Positions 15,732-24,600 of a DNA stretch of 37,705 bases are shown in pieces. Below the pieces are notes generated by a model that saw only the letters and a program-made list of their open reading frames with translations, was not told the origin of the DNA and ran no database searches. Origin of the DNA: Planctomycetota bacterium. Its GTDB lineage: Bacteria; Planctomycetota; UBA11346. Location: positions 1-37,705 of the forward strand of contig JALHRW010000028.1 in the NCBI GenBank assembly GCA_022841245.1, given 5' to 3'. The position numbers and the translations under genes were made by a program. How positions within the stretch are numbered: position 1 is the stretch's first letter; every line of letters begins with the position of its first letter.

Positions 15732-16220
15732 TTACAAAACGTATAGTCTCCCATTCATGCATTTTGGTCTACGTCCAGACCGCGACCAAATATAGTCCTG
15801 ATACATTAGCCCATGTGCATCCTTGAACGTCTCGGGAGCAGGTAAAAATCCATTACTCTCATAAAAGAGACTCAGATCGTAAAATTTCGGGGACCTACAT
15901 AATACAGTCACGTGAAGGATTTCATGAACTAACTTTAGTTCACCGATTGCTCTACGAGCGCACCCAGTCTTGCGATATTCCGGCACAGTGTACAGCATTG
16001 ATATAGTGTGCATATCCATGTTTCTCTGCATACCAACGATACCCTTAATCACACCGTCCCCCTCCTCAAATGCGTAAAACTTCGGCTTGTGATTCAAGAT
16101 TCTCTCGTCGTCGAACGAGCTAAAATCTTCCAAGCATTCACTGCACGCATTGAATATGTGCGATGCAAGATCCTTTCGCGCCGAGTTAACTCGATTATAA
16201 TCGCATACGAATTTTAACAT
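15732..16220 (-). CDS. GNAT-like acetyltransferase
   Basis: This 162-aa protein has a GNAT core: IKGIVGMQRNMDMHTISMLY is the central strand pair, followed by TVPEYRKTGCARRAIGELK, which fits the acetyl-CoA loop and helix. The last part, FYDLSLFYESNGFLPAPE, matches the C-terminal motif around the Tyr general acid. The loop is less canonical than Q/RxxGxG/A, so the call is at family level only. The substrate is unknown. GNAT genes are frequent integron cassettes. Confidence 0.75.
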   Translation of the reverse strand: MLKFVCDYNRVNSARKDLASHIFNACSECLEDFSSFDDERILNHKPKFYAFEEGDGVIKGIVGMQRNMDMHTISMLYTVPEYRKTGCARRAIGELKLVHEILHVTVLCRSPKFYDLSLFYESNGFLPAPETFKDAHGLMYQDYIWSRSGRRPKCMNGRLYVL

Positions 16221-16229
16221 GTCATGGCT

Positions 16230-16277
16230 CTAACTCGTAGTTGTTGGATAAGTGGAACATCAAACGATTAGTTATCC
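16230..16277 (-). repeat. Short attC-like site
   Basis: The + strand reads CTAACTCGTAGTTGTTGG, a spacer, then CAAACGATTAGTTATCC. CTAA/TTAG, TCGT/ACGA and TTG/CAA pair with unpaired bases between them, as in a folded attC. The TAA stop of the preceding 4-TM gene lies within it. The core boxes deviate from the consensus. Confidence 0.5.
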
Positions 16278-16807
16278 ACCACCGTTGGGATCGGCTTTGG
16301 CATCTTAGCATCAGCCCTTTTCTCTGCGCCAAGCTTTTGTTTTAACATATCATACCACGTGATCGATGGAGCGATTACCACAGCAACGGAGACAAATAGC
16401 GTAACTGTCATTACATAAATAAAGAATCCGCTAGTTAACTTGAGACACAATAATAATTCCTCGTTAGTGCCAAACAGCCTCTTTAGTGGAATAATGAACT
16501 GGGCAAATGTTGATAAAATAACACATAGCAATCCGACAAGCACTGGAATGAGTATGTTCGAGTATTCTTTTACTCTTATCGCTTTTTCCTTTGTCGTACT
16601 TTTCCCAAATAACACTCGTATTGCCTCGGGGTACACAAATCCAGCCCACAAACCCGCCACTGTAAACATCATTGTTCCAAATGCAGCAATCCCCTTGTAT
16701 GTTTCCAGATGTTCTGTGGCAGTCATGAGAACCGACAACTCTACGAAGTAGTATGCGCCAACGCCTAATGCTAATACAAGCAATGCAAGATATACATTCC
16801 TCTTCAT
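16268..16807 (-). CDS. Four-TM membrane protein, partner of the 337-aa protein
   Basis: This 179-aa protein has four strongly hydrophobic spans at residues ~5-27, ~40-60, ~85-107 and ~123-146. It ends in a short basic cytoplasmic tail (MLKQKLGAEKRADAKMPKP). There is no signal peptide beyond the first span. Its ATG overlaps the stop of the upstream 337-aa gene by 4 bp, so the two are co-translated and probably work together. Small 4-TM proteins next to a soluble partner are a known layout of anti-phage systems (for example Kiwa), but I see no specific similarity. The function is therefore inferred from layout only. Confidence 0.75.
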   Translation of the reverse strand: MKRNVYLALLVLALGVGAYYFVELSVLMTATEHLETYKGIAAFGTMMFTVAGLWAGFVYPEAIRVLFGKSTTKEKAIRVKEYSNILIPVLVGLLCVILSTFAQFIIPLKRLFGTNEELLLCLKLTSGFFIYVMTVTLFVSVAVVIAPSITWYDMLKQKLGAEKRADAKMPKPIPTVVDN

Positions 16808-17817
16808 GGCTGACCGCCTACGTCGGTAATAATCTGTGCGCGAGTTGATTGCAGAGCATTAATAATACCACTTGATGAATATAAAATGCCCTGCCGTTTC
16901 CTAACGTCAGCAAACGTTGTGTACTTTCTAATCGAATGGGATAGCCAAACCGTGTCTTCACCGATTTTGAATCCATAGTCAAGTTCCGAATTATCAGTAT
17001 CACTAGCATACTCAGACAACATTCCGTCAATCTCACTTACGGTAGGCGAGTAATCTATCTCATATTTGAAGTTTGCGCCAATAAATCGATCATCGATGGC
17101 ACTCCCCGCGATACCGGCCATTCTTTGCACTAAGTTTCTATCGCTGCTAGTTACTGCCATCGAACGCTTTAATACCCGCGTAATTCTTTCCACGTTTTCA
17201 TGCAACCGTTCACGCACCGAACCACTTTCCCATGTTCGGTAGGAAAATCGCGGGTAGTAACCCAAATCTCTGGAATTCGGGGGGCCGTGAAAATCGACCA
17301 CCCTAGATCCTTCCTCATCTGTTCTATAGTTACAATAGCTAGAATACCTCGTCAAAAATCCATAGAAATAATGCTGGAATATTTTGATGCCGTTTTTAGA
17401 TCCGTTAAATCGGACCGGAAATATGATGTTTCTTTCTGGAATAACATAAAAATACAACGGGAACCCCGGAATACTACCGTCAGAGAATCCTCTGGTTTCC
17501 AAATCAATATTCCCCGCATTACTTGATGGCTTGATCGCACCAACAATATTCCCATCTCCTGTATCAATCCCAACCCACAGCGTTATAACATGATCGTTGT
17601 TATGACTAGATTTCACCACACTTAGGCAGTAAATCTTTTCATCAACGCCATCCACGTCACTCGGACTTGTGGTAGTGTCAATGGTCGGTATTGTTGATAT
17701 CCACTGCTTTAAGTTTTCTATTAGATTCTTAGCGTTATTAATTGGGATGGCCGATGGACTTCTACTATAGTATCCAATTTGCTTGATTCGATATAGCTTA
17801 GTATCGATTCTATCCAT
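16804..17817 (-). CDS. Unknown 337-aa soluble protein, coupled to a 4-TM protein
   Basis: The ATG at 17817 is preceded by AAGGAA 8 bp upstream. The protein starts MDRIDTKLYRIKQIGYYSRS and has an alpha/beta first half with alternating strands (KIYCLSVVKSSHNNDHVITL, FPLYFYVIPERNIIFPVRF). A middle segment reads FQHYFYGFLTRYSS. The C-terminal part contains helices and FGFKIGEDTV-like strands (YGFKIGEDTVWLSHSI). There is no signal or membrane span. I do not recognise any catalytic motif. It is the first gene of a two-gene cassette with the 4-TM protein. Confidence 0.75.
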   Translation of the reverse strand: MDRIDTKLYRIKQIGYYSRSPSAIPINNAKNLIENLKQWISTIPTIDTTTSPSDVDGVDEKIYCLSVVKSSHNNDHVITLWVGIDTGDGNIVGAIKPSSNAGNIDLETRGFSDGSIPGFPLYFYVIPERNIIFPVRFNGSKNGIKIFQHYFYGFLTRYSSYCNYRTDEEGSRVVDFHGPPNSRDLGYYPRFSYRTWESGSVRERLHENVERITRVLKRSMAVTSSDRNLVQRMAGIAGSAIDDRFIGANFKYEIDYSPTVSEIDGMLSEYASDTDNSELDYGFKIGEDTVWLSHSIRKYTTFADVRKRQGILYSSSGIINALQSTRAQIITDVGGQP

Positions 17818-17836
17818 ATCATATTCCTTGAAGGAT

Positions 17837-17886
17837 TACTAACAGGTTATTGAATGGCTTCCGGTCGCACACAAACACTTTTGGGC
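17837..17886 (-). repeat. Short attC-like site, degenerate
   Basis: The + strand reads TACTAACAGGTTATTGAATGG and ends CACTTTTGGGC. It aligns with the short site at 11834-11882, but the right core GTTAGGC has become TTTTGGGC. Recombination at that end should be impaired. It marks the left boundary of the RHS island. Confidence 0.55.
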
Positions 17887-17930
17887 GGCATGCCACGGCC
17901 ATTGAGGCGACATACATCCGGGCAACAGCA

Positions 17931-17993
17931 GCCAGCAAGGGCTTGTCGGATTCGACGCGGTAGGTGAAGGTGGTGGTGGGCGAGGGCATGGAG
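17931..17993 (-). repeat. 60-bp coding-like repeat, copy 3
   Basis: The - strand frame reads IRLTR-S-M-PSPTTTFTYRVESDK, then PLLAAVARMYVASMA. Here the frame can be followed upstream to about 18077 (MLSNPSWFIRQNSAQLNS), giving a 96-codon open frame that stops at 17819. It is therefore the most complete copy and may derive from a real gene of unknown function. No ribosome site is seen. Confidence 0.6.
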
Positions 17994-18113
17994 CGGGTTA
18001 GTCGGATCAAGCACGCCACTTTGTCGGCCACTGGAGTTGTGGCGATAGCGTAGTTAGAATTGAGCTGGGCGGAATTCTGGCGAATGAACCACGATGGATT
18101 GCTGAGCATTTGG

Positions 18114-18620
18114 CTATTGTTGCCCTGCTGGACCATCGAATCCAAACCCTGTAATACGAACAGAACCTTGACCCAAAACCCCTATGTGCAAATAACACTT
18201 CTCCAAACGATCGCTAGACACATTGATGGTATTGACTCCAGGGCCAGACCACGCCGGACCAACGCTGCCCTTCCCTCCACTGATGATAAGCCCATTCCGA
18301 TCGAATAATCCATACGACAATTCAGTTACATCATTTACAGCTTGAGTCTGCATGTGCATCACAACCTTTCCACCAACGGTAGGTGGCTCATCTATGCGAT
18401 ACAATACCCCCGGTTGTGCCGTAAAATCCAATCTTTTCCCAAGGCCAACGCTCTGTGTGATATTCTCCACTCGACTCCAGAAATGAGTCTGATTTAGCCG
18501 ATTCATGACCTCGTCAAACTCAGTGGTTGACTGACCCTTACTGAAAACAACTACAAGAACCCCTAACAACACTATAGACACAGCCGCAATGAAAGTCGCG
18601 TTTAGTCTAGAAACTCTCAT
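18114..18620 (-). CDS. Small anchored protein downstream of the RHS gene
   Basis: This 168-aa protein has AAGGAAAA 5 bp before the ATG. Residues ~9-27 form one membrane span (TFIAAVSIVLLGVLVVVFS), leaving the rest outside the cytoplasm. The exported part is beta-rich (VLYRIDEPPTVGGKVVMHMQ, LFDRNGLIISGGKGSVGP) and ends GSVRITGFGFDGPAGQQ. It follows the RHS stop by 40 bp on the same strand. By position it could be the immunity or receptor partner of the RHS tip, but this is inference. Its lower GC content matches that of the RHS tip, not the RHS body. Confidence 0.65.
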   Translation of the reverse strand: MRVSRLNATFIAAVSIVLLGVLVVVFSKGQSTTEFDEVMNRLNQTHFWSRVENITQSVGLGKRLDFTAQPGVLYRIDEPPTVGGKVVMHMQTQAVNDVTELSYGLFDRNGLIISGGKGSVGPAWSGPGVNTINVSSDRLEKCYLHIGVLGQGSVRITGFGFDGPAGQQ

Positions 18621-18660
18621 AGGTTTTCCTTCGTTTGTTCTGTCTTGAAGCCAATTAAAC

Positions 18661-21600
18661 TCACGGCCAACCTGGAATCGTTAATGTAACAGTTCCCTTG
18701 AATAGCGTATGCGGACTACCCTTGCTCACAACATTGACGTGGCTAGACCACCGAGTGGACCACACAACTCTCCTACCTCCTGTAAAATCCTCACCTTCCA
18801 GCATTAGCAGGAACTTTTGGGTGAAATCCCGATTGAACAAACCTGAAAATGTGGTCCCCGGGAAGTCTGCGACTTTGCTGTGAACAGGTGGCGTTGCATA
18901 CGGATCATATGCGACCCAGGGTGTGCTATATCCAAAATCCCCCCAGTCTGGAAGGTAAAACGGATTTAGAACAAGCTGCTTCCAGAAAAGGCGCTTATAT
19001 GGTGGACATGCCCCTGGAACCATCGGGATATAATCTATAACGAAGCCCGATCCTAGATACGTAGCGTCCCTCATTTTACCCAGGAATTTTGTACTAACGC
19101 CAACCGGGATTGCCGTGGTCAATGTGGTTTCCAAGGGGGTTCCTCCAAACCCACCAACGGAATCCGCATCAACAAACACCTTCGACAGTCTTATGCGCCC
19201 CATCGCAGCAAATGCTATAATGTCTGGGCCAATCGGGCCCCCTTCCCATATGTTGTCAGTCTCCGTATGAGTAAACGTGCCCTCCGAATCCATCGCCCCC
19301 GGCACGAAGTAGCCACGATACAAACTCATCCCGTCCACATACCCCATCGGATCCCTGCTTACGAATCTCCCCGCTGACGCCGAATACATCCGATTCCTGA
19401 AGTAGTATAACCCCGTTTCCTCATCCAGTTCCCGGCCGGTGAATCCGGTCGTCAGCCCGATAACACTCCGCCCCCCATTAGAAACTCCTTCAATCGCGCG
19501 AGTTCCATAAGCATCATAAGAGTACCGCTCAACCACATTCCCACTGGAATCCGCGACCGCTTGAACCGAATATTGTGCCCCAGAGTGAACATAGAACGAC
19601 TCCGTCCCGCTCTCCGTAGTCCGCTGATACGCCACCAGCGCATCCACATAGCTGGGATCCCAGACATAGTTCCGTGCCTCAGTCCTGCCGCCATTCCAGA
19701 ATGGTGATCCGCCAGTCCGCTGAGTAGCAGCCAAAATCTGATCTGCCAACCGCTGCTGCATCTCGGACGTGATCGGCTGGCCCATGGCTCCGATTTCTAC
19801 ATGGGTCAAAGTCGGGTCAAAGGCTCCATCTCCAGCTTGGATGGTCAGGAAGCCTTCTGTGACCTCCACGTTGACTAGCCAGCCGTCAAAGTCGCCCTTC
19901 TGGTATGCTGGGACAGTGGAGTCATCACCAGGATCCGGATCGGTCAGCGCCTGGCCGTTCACCACGAGGTTGTTGGTGTGGGCCAGACTCGTGGCATCAC
20001 CGGCAACGATGGCGACGGGATAGGTGCCGTTGGGCAGAGCGATCCGCCAGCTTCCGCCATCAAGGTGCCCCATGGTGTCGTACTGGGGCAGCGGGTGGAA
20101 GTGCCGGACTTGGGCATCTGTGTGGGCGGTGTCCCAACCGTAGCTCAGGCCGTTGGTCCTGACGTCAAAGGCTCGACCTTTGTCGCTGATAAAGCCATCT
20201 GGAATAGCCGTCGTCTCGGGCTGGAAGTTGACGCGCACGGGGTCATGGCGGTTGCCCTCGGCATCGTAAGTCGGATAGAGTAGGGCTCCGTCCGGAACCG
20301 TGGCGAGATTGGTCAGGGCACCGTCGCTGGCGGCTTCGGCAGGGGTGGCGACATATGGGGCGTCGAGCTCTTGGATGACCTGCCAGCCATCGTGGACGTA
20401 GCGGGTCACGCTGTCATGGACGCGCTTCGCCACCCGGCGACCCAGCGCGTCGTACCAGTAGAACGCCTGACCCTGCGTCTTCTCATTGTTCGGGGCGATG
20501 TCGGCCATCAGCAGACGGTTCTCGGCGTCCCAGGAGAAGCCCTGCCCCTGGGCGGCGCGCGCCAGATTGCCTGCCGCGTCGTGGAGGACCGGGATGTCGT
20601 TGATCTTGGCGATCTCGTGGACGGCCGTGTGGTCGCGGTTCTCGATGACGCCGTTCACGGTCGTGTTCTTCCAATCGCCGACTGCGCTCAGGGTCCATGC
20701 CTGCGTTGCCGAGCCCGTATTCCACGAGGTGAGCCGATCAGCGTCATCGTAGGCGAAGTGCTGGTTGCGCGTGGCGGTGAGGGCATCGGTCTCGTCGGTC
20801 TTGCGCCGATTGGCGTCGTACTGATAGGACAAGCTCAGAGCCGGCGCGGCGGGCGCAGCGGCACTGACCACGGTCGATTCCAGGCGGTTGTCGTCGGTGT
20901 AGGTCCGCGTATCGGTCAGGCCGTTGCCGTAGAGCAGGCTGGTGCGCCGTCCGGCATCGTCATGGCCGGCTGTCGCCATGAGTTGCGTCCCCAGCGTCAG
21001 GGTGTCGAGCTGGTTGCGGGCAGTGAAGGTCCGCGCCAGGGAGGCTCCACCCGGATAGGTGACGCTGACTCCGCGATTGGCGGCGTCATAACCATACTGC
21101 ACCAGGGCGCTGCTGGTGACACCGCTGATGTCGGCGGGCCAGGTCGTGGTCTCCGTCTCGATCAGACCGGTCGGCTTCCAGGTACGCTCCACCACCGTGC
21201 CGTAGCGGCCCGAGGTGGCGGTTGTGATGCGGCCGGCGTCATCGAGGACGAAGGCGTCGGCCGGCGCGTCGCTGTAGGCGCGCGTAGTCAGGCGGTTGGC
21301 ACCATCGTAACTGTAGGTCGTCACGATGCCGCGCTGATCGGTGCGGGTCGCAAGCTGACCGTTCGGGTGGTACGTGTAGCTGCGCGCGGCGGTCTCGCCG
21401 GGGAACCGCTCCGTCTCCAACTGGTTGCGCTCGGTGTAGGTATACCGGGTCTTCCCAGCCTCATAGACCTCCGGCGTCACCGTGGCCTTCTTGGCTTCGT
21501 TCTCAGCATCCGAGATCGCAATCAGGTTGCCCGCAGGGTCATAGGAGAAGGTCGATGTATGACCGAGTCTGTCGGTCTCCGATGCCTTCTGATTCCGTGC

Positions 21601-24600
21601 CGTGTAGGTAAATTCCGTCGCGTGGGTAAAGCCGTCCACCTGCCGCAGGACATTCCCGAGCAGATCATACTCCGTGCTCGTCGTATTGCCCGAGGCATCC
21701 ACACTGCCCGTCTGGCGGTTCCGATCATCAAACGTGAATGATGTGCTGTGCCCCAGCGGGTCGGTGACGCCACGACGGTTGCCGTTCGCGTCGCTGCGAA
21801 TGGTTGTCACCTGCTGCTGAGCATCGATCACTTCGCGTACCCGACCCAGCCCATCGACGCGCTGCCGGATGGTGTTGCCGAGAGGATCCGTCGTGGCTGT
21901 CTCGACCAGCGTTGCGCCATCCGCAGCGATCACCACCTGATCATAGGTCGTCTGGGTCACATGACGCTCGGCATCGATCACGAGCACCGTTCGGCCCAGA
22001 CCGTCACTCACTTGCACCGTGGTCTCCATGAGGTGGTTGAGCACGGCCACCGCACGGTGGCCGGTGCGATCGGCGATACGCGCAAACTCGGCGGCATAGG
22101 TGCCGCTCAAGCCGTTGGCGTCGAGCAGATTGTCATCGTAGAGCGTGGTCGTAATCTCGTTGTCGCCATTCGTCACGGCGAACGGCCGCTTGAGGCCATC
22201 ATTGTCCGTGCGCGTCAAATGGAGACTGGCATCCCGGACCGTCTCGATCAGCCCACCAGGGGTATAGGTGTAATGCGTAACGTACCCAGCAGCGTCGATA
22301 ACATCTTCCAGCCAATCGCAGCAGTTGCCGTAGATCCACTGGGTCGTGTGGTCGTTGGCATCGGTCTGGGTGGAACGCTGGCCCGTGAGTGTATAGGAGA
22401 ACCGCGTAGTGGCAGCGTCAGCCGTCCCGAAGGCGACGGTCTGTGCAGCGAGGAGGTTCCGGCCCGTATAGGCGAATCGGGTCACATGCAGAAGCGGATC
22501 GGTCTCCGTCTCGCGGTTGCCAACCGCGTCGTAGGTCCACTGCCAGTGTGCCTCGACCGGAGTCCCGAGCGCTTCCCAGCGATCGATCATACGGCCCAGG
22601 TGGTCGTAGCCGAGTTTGGTCACGACCCCGGCAGCGTCGGTCGTAGTCAGGACACGGCCGCCAACATCGTAGCTGGTTTCCTCGATCACATACGGCGGAT
22701 TGTCGCTGAGTACACGGGAGAGCGCCGCCACATCCGCACCGACGGGGACGCCGCCCGGAACGGCCTCGCGGAGCGTTCGGGTGACGCGATCCAGATCATC
22801 GTAGACCGAGTAGGTCCGACGGCCGAACGCGTCCTGGGTGTAGGCCACCCGGTCAGCGGCGTCGAACACGGTGCTGTCGGCCAGATAGCGTGAGCCATCG
22901 ATCCAGCGGCGCGTCTCGACCACACGCTTGCGCGTGTCGTAGACGTATTCCGTCTTCTGACCGGCACGGGTGACCGTCTGCGGCAGATCGGTGCCCTCCA
23001 GATACGTGGTGGTCGTGGTGATCGCCAACGCGGGCGCCTGCGCGCCTTCGACACGCGTGATCTCACGGCCGGCGGCATCATAGCCGAAAGTCGTAACCAT
23101 GCCGTCACGGTCGGTCTTGCTCAGCAGCAGGTTGGCATTGGGGCCAGTACCGTATTGATATAGTTCCTTGGACTCGTTGCCGTAGCGGACCTCCTGCGCG
23201 CGGTTGCGGTCGTCATAGAAGTACCGCGTGGTGTGGCCGGCAGCATCCTTGGACCATTCCAGGCGGCCTGCGACATCATAATGCCATTCCTTCCGGGCGC
23301 GAACCAGCGGGGTGCTCTGATCGTCAGGCGGGCTCACCTCGGCGGTGCGGAAACCACGCGTGTCGTATTCGTACTCGGTGACGCAACCCAGCGGGTTGAT
23401 CTCCATGAGCACCTGGCCGTCAGCGCGATAGCGCCATTCCGAGGTGACGGCATGGGTCGCATCCTCCGTCACGCCGTCTTCGGCCAGGACGATGCCCTCG
23501 GTACGGAAGCGCAGATTACCCTGATCATCATAGGTCGAGCGCGCGATCAGGCCGTTGGCGTCCTGATGCCGGGTCGGCAGGCGCATGGCGTTGTACTCGG
23601 TCGATTCGCGAGAAACGACGGAGCCCGAGGCGTTGCGGTGTTCGCGGCCGGTGATGGCGCCGGAGGCGGGGTCACGCTGATAGGTGGTGGACTTCCCCAG
23701 GGGCTCGGTCTGCGCACCCATGCGGAAACGGCTATCGGCTTCGTAATCCGCCACCTTCTCCCAGGCCCAGGTCGACGGTTCGGTGGCGAAGCTCCAGGAC
23801 TTGGCAATCCACGTCGCATCCGTGACGCCCTCCGTGGTGTCGAGGCGCAGCATGCGCCCCTTGCCGGCGATGCCGCCGCCCTCGAAGATATAAATCTGCA
23901 CCTGGGCGCCATCGCGCTCCAACCAGTTGAGGTAGGTCGGCTCGCCGGTCGGGCCGATGACGCGCCGGACGCGGTTGGGCGACTGCGGGATGCGCGCGCC
24001 ATCGGCGTTCTGCCAGTCGACCAGGGTCAGGTGGACGGACTTGGTACGATGGACGCCCTCGGCACCGGCATCCTGATAGTCGATGACCTGCGTTTGGCTC
24101 GCGGCGTCGAGATGCGTGGTGAAGCTGGAATGCGTGCCGTCGGGATAGTCGATAGCAGACACACCCGCGATATCACCGTCATAGTGATATGTGACCGTCA
24201 CCCCGGTTGGGTAGGTCAGAGTCGTGATCACGGGTTGGCCACAGGACCAGCCGTAGGCAAACGAGAGCTGCCGACCGCGCTGGTCCGTCGCCGTCGCCAT
24301 CTCCTGCAGGCGGGAGCGGGCGCCAAGCACGGCGTCGGTGGCGTCGGCCGGGAAGGCGTACGTGACCATCAACTGGTTTCCGACGCGATCGCGGATGGCG
24401 GTCAGGCGGCCCTGGCGGTCGGCGTCGCCGCCGAGACCCGCCTGGACCAGCTCGAAGACCCATTGGCTGCCATCGTGCTGCGTCGCCACCACGGTGACGG
24501 CCGCGTCGGCATCCACCACCGTCGCACCATCAGCGGCATACAGGAGCAGGCTCTGGATCGCCGACCGCTTGGCATCGCCGTACCGCCCCGGGCTAATGCG

